DNA from: Caenispirillum salinarum_A
Lineage (GTDB): Bacteria; Pseudomonadota; Alphaproteobacteria; Rhodospirillales; Rhodospirillaceae
NCBI RefSeq assembly: GCF_044803115.1
Contig: NZ_CP085224.1
Location: 992,001 to 1,056,000, forward strand
Reading direction: 5' to 3'
DNA: 64,000 bases
Part shown: positions 25,658 to 35,514 of the stretch, one piece after another
Layout of the letters: every line of letters begins with the position of its first letter
Numbering within the stretch: the first letter of the stretch is position 1
Notes under the pieces: model-generated
What the model was told of the DNA's origin: nothing
Database searches by the model: none
The model's input: the letters and a program-made list of their open reading frames with translations, nothing else
Translations under genes and position numbers: made by a program

Positions 25658-26838
25658 GTCAGGGCCTCCGGGTCTTGCAGAAGGGCGTCCAGGTCGCGCA
25701 GGAACAGGGCGCCGCGATGGCCGTCGCTCACCCGGTGATCGGCCGCCAGGCTGGCGGTGACGACGGGGCGCACCTCCAGCGTCACGCCATCGTCCGCCAC
25801 CCAGGGGCGGCGCAGCACGGCGCCGAAGCCGACGATGGCGACCTGCGGCAGGGTGATGATGGGCATCAGCGTATCCACCCCGCGTTCTCCCAGGCTGCTG
25901 ACGGTGACGGTGGCATCCGACATTTCGGAGCTTCGCAGCGTGCCGGCGCGGGCGCGGGCCACCAGGTCGCGGAAGCCGGCCATGAGGTCGGGCAGCGTGC
26001 GCGCGTCTGCGTCGTGCAGGGCGGGGGCCGTCAGCCCGCCGCCGCGCAGGGCGATGGCCATGCCCAGGTGGACGTGGTCCGCCGGGGCAAAGCCGTCCGG
26101 CCCGTAGTGGCCGTTGAGCATGGGGTGCTTCCTCAGCGCCAGCGCCACGGCCTTGCCCAGCACCAGTGTCATGAGCATCCGGTCGGCGGCGGGACGGTCG
26201 GTGTTGAAGGCGTCCAGCCATGCCGCGACGCGGGAGGCGTCGATGGTGGCCGACAGGTAGTAGTGCGGGATCTCCCGCTTGGACCTCGCCATGGCCGCCG
26301 CGATGGCCTGGCGCATGGCGGCGGGGTCGATGCGGCCGGGCTTGCGCTCGGGTGCGGGCGCGGGCGCGGCGCGCGCGGCCTGCTCGACATCCGTGCTGAT
26401 GACGGCGCCGCCGGGGCCGGTGCCGGAGAGGGCGGAAAGGTCGACACCCCGCTCCGCCGCCAGCCGCCGCGCCGCCGGAGAGGCGATGGCGCGGCCTGGC
26501 GCGGCCGGCGGTGGCGCGACGGGCGCGGGGGCGGCTTCAGCCTCTGCCATGGCCGGTTCGCGTTCCGGCGCGGGGGCGGCGGCGGGCTCTGCGACTTCCT
26601 CCTGCCCGTCGTCGATGACGGCCAGGGCCGTGCCGACGGGAACGGTGGTGCCGGGGTCGACCAGCAGGCGGCCGAGCGTGCCGGGCTGGAAGCATTCCAC
26701 CTCGATCGCGCCCTTCTGGGTCTCCACCACCGCGATGATGTCGCCGCGTTCCACCCTCTCGCCGGGCTTTTTCAGCCATTCCACCAGCCGCCCGGCTTCC
26801 ATGTCGGCACCCAGCGACGGCATCCTGAAGGTGCTCAT
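25654..26838 (-). CDS. Dihydrolipoamide acyltransferase (E2) of a 2-oxo acid dehydrogenase complex
   Basis: This 394-aa protein has an N-terminal lipoyl domain with Lys42 in ETQKGAIEV, a Pro/Ala/Glu-rich linker, a peripheral subunit-binding domain (AIASPAARRLAAERG, about residues 128-165), a second linker, and the catalytic acyltransferase domain with the HRVSDG active-site motif near residue 368. The E2 core would transfer an acyl group from lipoyl to CoA or, in this setting, perhaps to the acyl carrier protein encoded next. The stop overlaps the acp start and the start overlaps the E1 beta stop. No E3 (lipoamide dehydrogenase) gene is present nearby. Confidence 0.88.
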   Translation of the reverse strand: MSTFRMPSLGADMEAGRLVEWLKKPGERVERGDIIAVVETQKGAIEVECFQPGTLGRLLVDPGTTVPVGTALAVIDDGQEEVAEPAAAPAPEREPAMAEAEAAPAPVAPPPAAPGRAIASPAARRLAAERGVDLSALSGTGPGGAVISTDVEQAARAAPAPAPERKPGRIDPAAMRQAIAAAMARSKREIPHYYLSATIDASRVAAWLDAFNTDRPAADRMLMTLVLGKAVALALRKHPMLNGHYGPDGFAPADHVHLGMAIALRGGGLTAPALHDADARTLPDLMAGFRDLVARARAGTLRSSEMSDATVTVSSLGERGVDTLMPIITLPQVAIVGFGAVLRRPWVADDGVTLEVRPVVTASLAADHRVSDGHRGALFLRDLDALLQDPEALT

Positions 26839-27863
26839 GACGCCCCCTTGCCGAGCGTTCCCCGCGCGGCCTCAACGATGGCCTCCACCGAGGGCAGGGC
26901 GGCCTGTTCCATATGTTTGGCGTAGGGCATGGGCACCTCCGCCGAGCACACGCGGGCCACCGGCGCGTCCAGGTCCCAGAAGGCCTGGTCCATGATCCGG
27001 GCGCTGATTTCGGCCGCCAGGCTGCCGCTGCGCCAGCCTTCGTCCACCACCACGGCGCGGCGGGTGCGGCGGACGGCCGACAGCACCGTGTCCTCGTCCA
27101 GCGGGCGCAGGACGCGCAGGTCGATGACGTCGGCCGAGATGCCGTCCTTCGCCAGCGCCTCGGCGGCTTCCAGGGTGCGGCCGAGCATCCCGCCGTAGGT
27201 GACGAGCGTGACGTCCGTTCCCTCGCGCCGCTGGGCGGCGTGGGTGATGTCGACGGCCTGCACGGCGTCGGCGTCGGGAGTGGGGCCGGTGGCGTTGTAG
27301 AGCATCACATGCTCGAAGATCAGCACGGGGTCCGGGTCCTCGAGCGCCGGCCAGAGCATCCCGCGCGCATCGGCGAGGGTGGCGGGCGCCAGGATGCGCA
27401 GGCCGGGGATGTGGGCGTACCAGCCTTCCAGGCTGTGGGAATGCTGGGCCGCCAGTTGCCGGCCGGCGCCGGTCGCCATGCGGATGACCAGCGGCACGTT
27501 GAACTGGCCGCCGCTCATGTGCAGCAGGGTCGCCGCACCGTTGACGATCTGGTCCATGGCGAGAAGGCTGAAGTTGACCGTCATGATCTCCACGATCGGC
27601 CGCATCCCGTTCAGCGCTGCGCCGATGCCCGCCCCGGTGAAGGTGCTTTCGGAAAGCGGCGTGTCGCGGATGCGGTCCGGCCCGAATTCCGCCAGCAGTC
27701 CCTTGGTGACGGCGTAGCAGCCGCCGTAATGCCCGACGTCCTCCCCCATCAGGAACACCCGGTCGTCGCGGGCCAGCGCCTCGCGGATGGCCTCGCGCAC
27801 GCACTCGCGGTAGGTGGTGGTGCCGGCCGCCTGTTGGCCCGGTGAAAGGGTTTGCGTGCTCAT
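26835..27863 (-). CDS. 2-oxo acid dehydrogenase E1 component, beta subunit
   Basis: This 342-aa protein matches E1 beta of pyruvate/acetoin/branched-chain type complexes. Typical blocks are VREAIREALARDDRVFLMGEDVGHYGG, DTPLSESTFTGAGIGAALNGMRPI and the C-terminal VVVDEGWRSGSLAAEI. It forms an alpha2beta2 heterotetramer with the gene upstream to bind thiamine diphosphate. I chose the ATG at 27863, overlapping the E1 alpha stop (ATGA). The substrate (pyruvate, acetoin or another) cannot be told from the sequence. Confidence 0.9.
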   Translation of the reverse strand: MSTQTLSPGQQAAGTTTYRECVREAIREALARDDRVFLMGEDVGHYGGCYAVTKGLLAEFGPDRIRDTPLSESTFTGAGIGAALNGMRPIVEIMTVNFSLLAMDQIVNGAATLLHMSGGQFNVPLVIRMATGAGRQLAAQHSHSLEGWYAHIPGLRILAPATLADARGMLWPALEDPDPVLIFEHVMLYNATGPTPDADAVQAVDITHAAQRREGTDVTLVTYGGMLGRTLEAAEALAKDGISADVIDLRVLRPLDEDTVLSAVRRTRRAVVVDEGWRSGSLAAEISARIMDQAFWDLDAPVARVCSAEVPMPYAKHMEQAALPSVEAIVEAARGTLGKGAS

Positions 27864-28872
27864 GGCCGGGCCTCCGCGCTGGTGACGAAGCGGGTCAGCG
27901 TCTCCACCGGCTCCCAATCGGCCGCCTCGGCGAAGGCGACGGCGTCCTCAATCTCCGTCGAGACGGCGGCCTCCATCGCCTTCAGGTCGTCGTCGTGCAG
28001 GTGGCCGGCGGTGCGCATCCAGTCGATGAGGCGGGGGAGCGGGTCGCGGTGCGTCCATTCCTCCACCTCCGCCTTCTCGCGGTAAAGCTGGGCGTCGAAC
28101 ATGGAGTGCGCGCGGAAGCGGTACGTCCGGCATTCCAGGAAATACGGCCCGGCGCCGGCGCGGATGGCAGTGACGGCGCGCCGCGCGGCGGCCTCCACGG
28201 CGACCACGTCCATGCCGTCCACCGACTCCGCCGGCAGGCAGTAGGAGTGCGCGCGGGCGGCGAGGTCCGGGCTGGCGTGGCTGAACCGGAGCGCGGTGCC
28301 CATGGCATAGAGGTTGTTCTCGCAGAGGAACAGCACCGGCAGGCGCCACAGGGCGGCCAGGTTCAGGCTTTCGTGAAACTCTCCCTCCGCCGCAGCGCCG
28401 TCGCCGAAGAAGCAGGCGGTGACCACGTCGCGCCCCTTCATGGCGTCGGCCAGCGCCAGCCCGACCGCCACCGGCAGGCCGCCGCCGACGATTGCGTTGC
28501 CGCCGTAGAGGCGGTGCGCGCGGTCGAACAGGTGCATCGATCCTCCACGCCCGCCGCTGCACCCGGATGCCTTGCCGAACATCTCCGCCATCACCGCGCG
28601 CATGGGCGTGCCCCGCACCAGCGCCTGGGCGTGCTCGCGGTAGGTGGCGACGACGGCGTCGCGCGGTTCAAGGGCGGCGCAAGTTCCCACGGTGACAGCT
28701 TCCTCGCCGTTGTAGAGGTGCAGGAAGCCGCGGATTTTCTCCTGCGTGTACAACTCGGCGCAGCGGTCCTCGAAGCGCCGGACGCGCAGCATGTCGCGCA
28801 GGAGCGCCATGAGGTGGCCGTGGGTCAGGTGGACCTTGCCGCCACCGGGCGCGGGCTTGGAGACATCGGCGG

Positions 28873-28876
<4 letters not shown>
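27860..28876 (-). CDS. 2-oxo acid dehydrogenase E1 component, alpha subunit
   Basis: This 338-aa protein has the thiamine diphosphate motif GDGAAAEG...ENN (about residues 160-190) and the phosphorylation-loop-like YRFRAHSMFD typical of pyruvate dehydrogenase E1 alpha. MFGKASGCSGGRGGSMHLF is characteristic of the heterotetrameric PDH/acetoin dehydrogenase type. The ATG at 28876 overlaps the acyl-CoA synthetase stop. It decarboxylates a 2-oxo acid and passes the acyl group to the lipoyl domain of E2. Acetoin-specific markers (AcoX, AcoR) are absent here, so I do not call it acoA. Confidence 0.9.
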
Positions 28877-30633
<1,757 letters not shown>

Positions 30634-30858
30634 GATGCCGCTCCCGCCCTGAAGGTCCGGTGTCCTTCCAGGGTAGGCGGCCGGCGGCCCGGCGCATTGA
30701 TCCAGGTTAGGGCGGCCGTCCTGATGCGGCGAAAGGGGTGGGCTGCCGGAAAGTGTAAATCGGCCATGGAGATTTTCCGCCACGGACAATATGTATGTCC
30801 CTGGCACGAGGACCGATCCCCGGCGCCCATTCCTCCACTGTCCCGACGCTCCCTTCGC

Positions 30859-31746
30859 ATGTCCTGGCTACCCGAAACGCTCCTGTCTCCCGACGTGATG
30901 GAGTCCCTGCTTCTCGTCGTCGCGGTCTTCCTGGTCACCACGCTTTCCGTTCGCTTCGTGCGGCGGCGGACGCGGGCGGCCCCGCACGTTCAGCGGCGGT
31001 GGACCGCCAACCTGAAGAACGCCGCCTGGTTCCTGCTCCTGGTCGGACTCATGCTCATCTGGGCGCCGCAGTTGCAGGCGCTTGCCCTGTCACTGACGGC
31101 AGTGGCCGTCGCCATCGTGGTGGCGACCAAGGAACTGATCCTGTGCTTTTCCGGCTCGTTCATGCGCACGTCCTCGCGGGCGTTTTCGGTGGGCGACTGG
31201 GTCGAGGTCGGGGCTGTGCGCGGCGAGGTGGTGGACCACAACATCTTTGCGACGACGCTTCAGGAAATCGACGGCAGCCATTACACGGGCCGCACCGTGG
31301 TCATGCCCAACAGCGCCTTCCTGACCTCGCCCGTGCGCAACATGAACCTGCTGCGCAGCTTCGCCTTCCACAGCTTCAACATCACTGTCGACCCGGCCTT
31401 CAACCTGTTCCGGGAAGAGGCCGCCGTCCGCGCGGTGGTGGAGCGCCATGTCGCGCCCTTCGCCGCCGACGCCGCCAAGGCCAACGCCCAGATCGAGCGG
31501 CGCAGCGGCGTCGACATCCAGGAGCCGACCGTGCGGCTGCGCTTTTCCACCACCGACCTCGGCAAGTACCGCGCGACGGTCACCGTCTTCGTCCCCACCG
31601 CCGAGGCCGAAGCCATCGAGGCCGCCGCCACGCGCGAGATCATGGAGGCCCTGCACGAGCGCATCAGCCAGGCGCGCGAGGCCAAGGAGGCGGCCGGGAA
31701 GGCCGACGCGCCGGCGGTGCCGGCATCTTCATCGGCAGCATCTTGA
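30859..31746 (+). CDS. MscS-family mechanosensitive channel
   Basis: This 295-aa protein has about three helices (residues about 12-30, 52-70, 72-95) followed by the MscS beta domain: FSVGDWVEVGAVRGEVVDHNIFATTLQEIDG and the loop VVMPNSAFLTSPVRNMN. The pore-lining helix is ALSLTAVAVAIVVATKELIL. Such small channels release solutes on osmotic shock or conduct small anions. The start is uncertain: ATG 30859 gives a normal N-terminus but lacks a clear ribosome site; in-frame ATG 30766 has GGAAAG upstream but an unusual leader. The C-terminal Ala/Ser-rich tail is probably cytoplasmic and disordered. Confidence 0.82.
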   Translation: MSWLPETLLSPDVMESLLLVVAVFLVTTLSVRFVRRRTRAAPHVQRRWTANLKNAAWFLLLVGLMLIWAPQLQALALSLTAVAVAIVVATKELILCFSGSFMRTSSRAFSVGDWVEVGAVRGEVVDHNIFATTLQEIDGSHYTGRTVVMPNSAFLTSPVRNMNLLRSFAFHSFNITVDPAFNLFREEAAVRAVVERHVAPFAADAAKANAQIERRSGVDIQEPTVRLRFSTTDLGKYRATVTVFVPTAEAEAIEAAATREIMEALHERISQAREAKEAAGKADAPAVPASSSAAS

Positions 31747-31865
31747 CGCGCCGGCTTGTCTGTTGAGCGTCCCGGTCCGGGCCCCTCTGGCGATGACCGC
31801 GCCGGCTTCCGGTTCGAGGTGGTGGACATGGGGGCGCCTCGGGGCGGCGGGCCGGATGCGCGGCG

Positions 31866-34007
31866 TCAGCGGTCCGCGGCGATGGGAAGTACGCGGCCCG
31901 TTTCCACAAGGCGGGTGGCCGGCAGCCGCACCGTCACCCGCGTTCCCTCGCCAAGCCGGCTGTCCAGAACCAGCGTGCCGCCGTGCATCTCGATGAACTG
32001 CTTGCAGATCGGCAGCCCCAGGCCGGTGCCTTCCTTCTTGCGCACCAGGGCGCTGCGGGCCTGGCCGAACGGCTGGAGGACGCGCTCCATGTCCTCTTCG
32101 GGAATGCCCGCGCCCTGGTCCTCCACGGTCAGCGCAAGACCACCGGCATCGGCGCGGGCGCTGACGGTGACGGGCGATCCGGGCGCGCTGTACTTGATGG
32201 CGTTGCTCAGAAGGTTGATCAGCACCTGGCGGACCCGCAGCGGATCGACGCGCACCAGCGGCAGGGTGTCGGGCAGCGCCACGTTCAGCGGCACATGGGC
32301 GCGCTCGGCCGGTTCCTGCACCAGCGAGGCGGCGGTGTCGACGATGTCCTGCAGCCTGGTTTCCGACTCGTCCAGATCCATCTGGCCCGCCTCGATCTTG
32401 GACAGGTCGAGCAGGTTGTTGATGAGGTCCAGCAGGTGCTTGCCGGAATAGTGGATGTCGTTGGCATAACCGGCGTAGCGCTCGGGAAGCGGGCCGTCGA
32501 TGCCCATGGTCAGCAGCTCGGAATAGCCGATGATGGCGTTCAGCGGGGTGCGCAGCTCGTGGCTCATGCTGGCGAGGAAGTTGGACTTTACGCGGTTCGC
32601 CTCCTCGGCGGCATCCAGCGCCAGCCGCAGGCGTTCCTCGTTTTCCTTGATGTGGGTGACGTCCTCGCCCAGCACGAAGAACCGGACGATGCGGCCCCGG
32701 CTGTCGCGCAGCGGCGTGATGACCTCGTACTCCCAGAACAGATCGCCGTCCTTGCGCCGGTTCAGAAGCTCGCCGCGCCACTGGCTGCCGTCGAGCACCG
32801 TCTGCCACAACGTTTCATAGGTGCTCGCGGCGGTGCGGCCCGACTTGAGCAGCGACGGCGTGCGGCCCACCGCCTCGGACGGGGCGTAGCCGGTCATCTC
32901 TCCGAAGCGCGGGTTGACGAACTCGATTCGCCCGCGCGTGTCGGTGATGGCGATGCTGACGGGTATGCTCTCCAGGACCTTGTAGAGCGCCGCGATGTCG
33001 GCCTTGGCCTCCATCTCCTCGGTGATGTCGGTGACGATGAGCAGCCAGTGCCGGTCGGCCTCGCCGGCGGAGACCTCCAGGTGCAGGTCGTGGCCTTCGC
33101 GGTCGACCCCGTGAAGCCGCGCCCGGCTGCAGCCGCGCAGGCGGTCCAGGGGCCAGTCGCCCTGGAACAGGGCATCGAGGCGCGGCATCTCGTCGCGCAC
33201 CCAGCCGAAAATCGCCTCGGCCTCGTCGTTCATGCGCACCACGCGCTGCCCGTCCGCGTCGAGCACCAGCAGACCGACGGGAAGGTGGTCGAGCAGGCCG
33301 CTCTGGAAGCCTTCCAGCTGGGCCAGGCGCACCACCGCCCGCTCCACGTCGTAGCTCAGCGGCCAGAGAAGCCGGCGGCCGAGCAGCGCGAGAAAGGCGA
33401 GGAAGGCGACCACGGCCGCCAGCGCATAATCGCGGACCCGGTCGTACCGGCGCTGAGACGCAGCCTCCAGGTCCGAGACCAGGGCTTCAAGCTCGCGGGT
33501 CAGGGGCCCCGCCACGGCGGTCCTGATGCGGTCGGCGGCCCGCGCGAAGTCCAGCGTGTAGGGACCGCCCGCCAGGGCGGCGGCGGCCAGGGCATGGGCC
33601 CTGAACTGCGTGAACTCCTGCCGGAGCGCTTCGTCGAGCACGGCGCCCGTGTCCGGGGCATCCAGCGTGAGCCCGTCGGCGCGGGCCTGTTTCAGCCGGG
33701 CGAAGCCGGTCTCCATGGCCGCGATGTCCGTCTCGATCCGCTCGGCGATCGCACCGGCGTCGGCCATGCCGTCGCGCAACTCGACGACCGACAGGGCGAC
33801 GCGCTGGGCCAGCATGCGCTGACGGCCCATGGTGTTGATCAGCGACCCGACCTGGTCGCGCTCCACGACGAAAATCAGGAATGTCGCGCATCCCACCACC
33901 GAGGCCGCCCCCACCAGAAGCAGGACCGCGAGAAGCCGGCGCCGCATGACGAGGCCGACGCGCTGCCACCGGCCGCGGATTTCGGGCATCAGGTCGAACA
34001 GATGCAT
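31866..34007 (-). CDS. Membrane sensor histidine kinase with PilJ/NarX-like sensor and two PAS domains
   Basis: This 713-aa kinase has a first helix at about residues 20-45, a periplasmic four-helix sensor containing the PilJ/NarX-type motif GSLINTMGRQRMLAQRVA, and a second helix near 225-245. Then come a PAS domain (about 265-370, HLPVGLLVLDADG), a second PAS/PAC domain (about 375-500, WEYEVITPLRDSRG), HisKA with HELRTPLNAIIGY and an HATPase domain with NLLSNAIKY and GTGLGLPICKQF. No receiver domain or partner regulator is adjacent. I chose the ATG at 34007 with a G-rich ribosome site. The NarX-like motif suggests sensing of a small oxyanion, but this is weak evidence. Confidence 0.85.
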   Translation of the reverse strand: MHLFDLMPEIRGRWQRVGLVMRRRLLAVLLLVGAASVVGCATFLIFVVERDQVGSLINTMGRQRMLAQRVALSVVELRDGMADAGAIAERIETDIAAMETGFARLKQARADGLTLDAPDTGAVLDEALRQEFTQFRAHALAAAALAGGPYTLDFARAADRIRTAVAGPLTRELEALVSDLEAASQRRYDRVRDYALAAVVAFLAFLALLGRRLLWPLSYDVERAVVRLAQLEGFQSGLLDHLPVGLLVLDADGQRVVRMNDEAEAIFGWVRDEMPRLDALFQGDWPLDRLRGCSRARLHGVDREGHDLHLEVSAGEADRHWLLIVTDITEEMEAKADIAALYKVLESIPVSIAITDTRGRIEFVNPRFGEMTGYAPSEAVGRTPSLLKSGRTAASTYETLWQTVLDGSQWRGELLNRRKDGDLFWEYEVITPLRDSRGRIVRFFVLGEDVTHIKENEERLRLALDAAEEANRVKSNFLASMSHELRTPLNAIIGYSELLTMGIDGPLPERYAGYANDIHYSGKHLLDLINNLLDLSKIEAGQMDLDESETRLQDIVDTAASLVQEPAERAHVPLNVALPDTLPLVRVDPLRVRQVLINLLSNAIKYSAPGSPVTVSARADAGGLALTVEDQGAGIPEEDMERVLQPFGQARSALVRKKEGTGLGLPICKQFIEMHGGTLVLDSRLGEGTRVTVRLPATRLVETGRVLPIAADR

Positions 34008-34106
34008 GAACCGTCCCCCCAGTCCTATAAGCGCCCCTCCCCAGGATGTATATCTATTAGGCCTAAAGTTATTTCTTTGACTTTGGATAAGTCCGAGGGG
34101 TTGGGA

Positions 34107-34139
34107 GGCCGGGCGGGGGCCGGGCGGGGGCCGGGCGGC
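34107..34139. repeat. Three 11-base tandem repeats, GC-rich
   Basis: The unit GGCCGGGCGGG occurs three times in a row, the last with one change at its end. It lies just beyond the 3' end of the LysR gene. Slippage could vary copy number. It has no evident function. Confidence 0.6.
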
Positions 34140-34143
34140 AGGC

Positions 34144-35055
34144 TCAGGTGACGGTCGCGGCGTCCCGCAGGACGGCCAGCAGCCGCCGTGCCGCCGGGGG
34201 CAGCGTGGCCTCGCCGGCATGGATGACGTTCAGCCGGCGGCACGCCCAGGCGTCGGACAGCGGCGCACCGGCGATGTCCATGGTCTCGGCGTGCCGCTCT
34301 ACGCTGCTCTTGCGCAGGAAGCCGATGCCCAGGCCTTCCTCCACCAGCCGGCGCAGCGACCCGAAGCGGGTCACCAGCATCGTGGGCGCGAGCGTCACCC
34401 CCGCCTCGGCGCAGGCGGCGTTGATCAACTCGTCGATGGAGCCGCCCTGGTGGATGGAGATCACGTCGTAGCGGCAGGCCTCGGCGAAGGGGACCGGCGT
34501 TCCGGCCGGCCGGTCGCGCAGCAGGGGGTGATCGCTGGGGGTCACCACCCAGATGGGGTCCTCGCAGAACGGCAGGTGGCAGAGCCCCCGCGCCGCGGCG
34601 TTGTCGGCCACCACCGCAAGGTCGACACGGCCTTCGCGCACGGCCTCGACGGCTTCGCGGGTATACAGCTCCTGCAGATGCAGCGTGATGTCGGGGTTCT
34701 CGGCCCGGAAGCGGGCGAGTACGCGGGGCAGGTGGCCGTTCAGGGCCGACGTCACGGCCGACAGCCAGATCTCGCCGCCCGTGCCCTCGGCGAAGCCGCG
34801 CAGGTCCTGGCTGAGGGTGCGGATGTCGGACAGGATGCGCTCGCCGTGGCGGGCCAGGGCCTCGCCCTCGGGCGTGAGTGCCACGCCGCGCGGCAGACGA
34901 CGCAGCAGGCGGACCTTGAGCGTGGATTCCAGGTCGCTGATGCGCCGGCTGACGGCAGAGGCGGCGATGTGCTCGCGGCGGGCGGCCTCGCCGATGCTGC
35001 CGGCGCGGGCGACGGCCAGGAACAGGCGGATGGTGACGATGTCGAAGGTCTGCAC
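34144..35055 (-). CDS. LysR-family transcriptional regulator
   Basis: This 303-aa regulator has the N-terminal LysR helix-turn-helix (TIRLFLAVARAGSIGEAA, then SAVSRRISDLE, TPEGEAL) and a periplasmic-binding-protein-like effector domain (about residues 90-295). I chose GTG 35055 because GGAG lies 8 bases upstream; an ATG-started extension to 35121 is arginine-rich and enters a repeat element. Its target is unknown. Neighbouring candidates are the sensor kinase, the small gene at 35202 and the tct transporter operon. Confidence 0.85.
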   Translation of the reverse strand: MQTFDIVTIRLFLAVARAGSIGEAARREHIAASAVSRRISDLESTLKVRLLRRLPRGVALTPEGEALARHGERILSDIRTLSQDLRGFAEGTGGEIWLSAVTSALNGHLPRVLARFRAENPDITLHLQELYTREAVEAVREGRVDLAVVADNAAARGLCHLPFCEDPIWVVTPSDHPLLRDRPAGTPVPFAEACRYDVISIHQGGSIDELINAACAEAGVTLAPTMLVTRFGSLRRLVEEGLGIGFLRKSSVERHAETMDIAGAPLSDAWACRRLNVIHAGEATLPPAARRLLAVLRDAATVT

Positions 35056-35082
35056 GCGGTCACTCCGGTGGGGCTCTTGGAC

Positions 35083-35200
35083 GCGACGCCGATGGTCGTC
35101 GTCGCTGCGTTCAACCGCCACGCAGGCTCTCGCGCCACAAGGCGCGGCGGCCAGTCGGCCTTGCCGAGCGACACGCCCATGTTTTCATGCGTCGCCCGGT
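35083..35200 (-). repeat. Structured interspersed repeat, copy A
   Basis: Read on the minus strand it has stem 1 (CCGGGCGAC with GTCGCTCGG), the conserved core AAGGCCGACTGGCCGCCG, a small stem CGCGCC-TTGT-GGCGCG, then AGCCTGCGTGGCG and a final hairpin (GCGACG with CGTCGC, loop about GGTCGT). Copies B and C share the core almost base for base, while stem and loop bases vary in a pairing-preserving way. It lies between the LysR gene and a small gene. Confidence 0.75.
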
Positions 35201-35201
35201 A

Positions 35202-35387
35202 TCAGAGCTTCAGACGCCGGAACTCTGCCTCCATGACGTCGGTCATCGCTTGCGGGTTCCCTTCGCTGCGGCCGGTCATGGCGACGGCGAAGGCGAAAAC
35301 GGCGGCGGCTTGTTCGGCGGCGCGGACCAGGCGCGGCAGCAGCCGGGACGCGGGCGCCGGAAACGGGCCGGTGGTGATGGCGGACAT
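35202..35387 (-). CDS. Small protein of unknown function with a strong ribosome-binding site
   Basis: This 61-aa protein (MSAITTGPFPAPASRLLPRL) has a short hydrophobic stretch (AAEQAAAVFAFAVAM) and a charged end (MEAEFRRLKL). GAGGAGAAGGA lies just before the ATG at 35387, an unusually good ribosome site, which is the main evidence that it is translated. The stop is two bases from repeat copy A. I recognise no family, and it is too short for domain calls. It lies downstream of tctA on the same strand with a 127-base gap holding a hairpin. Confidence 0.55.
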   Translation of the reverse strand: MSAITTGPFPAPASRLLPRLVRAAEQAAAVFAFAVAMTGRSEGNPQAMTDVMEAEFRRLKL

Positions 35388-35466
35388 GATCCTTCTCCTC
35401 TCTCGAATCCGTGAGGAAAGTCTAGGACCATGCCCGGCCGGTCACCATCGCCGGTTGACGAGGGGA

Positions 35467-35505
35467 GGGGACGCGGCCCGGCAAGGCTGCCGGAGCCGCG
35501 CCCCC
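35467..35505 (-). terminator. Imperfect long hairpin after tctA
   Basis: Arms read CCGGC/GCCGG, CGCGG/CCGCG and GGGG/CCCC with two bulges, around a six-base loop. It begins 10 bases past the tctA stop. No T-run follows on the minus strand. Confidence 0.35.
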
Positions 35506-35514
35506 GTCGCCGTG

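Noticed and set aside
30784..30800. Inverted repeat GGACA-N7-TGTCC between acyl-CoA synthetase and MscS genes
   Set aside because: Five-base arms in GC-rich DNA are expected by chance; no second copy or promoter alignment supports it.
35083..35200. Reading the structured repeat as a short protein-coding gene
   Set aside because: Copies A and C share a peptide-like stretch on one strand (GAAASRPCR), but copy B is out of frame there; pairing, not codons, is what is conserved.
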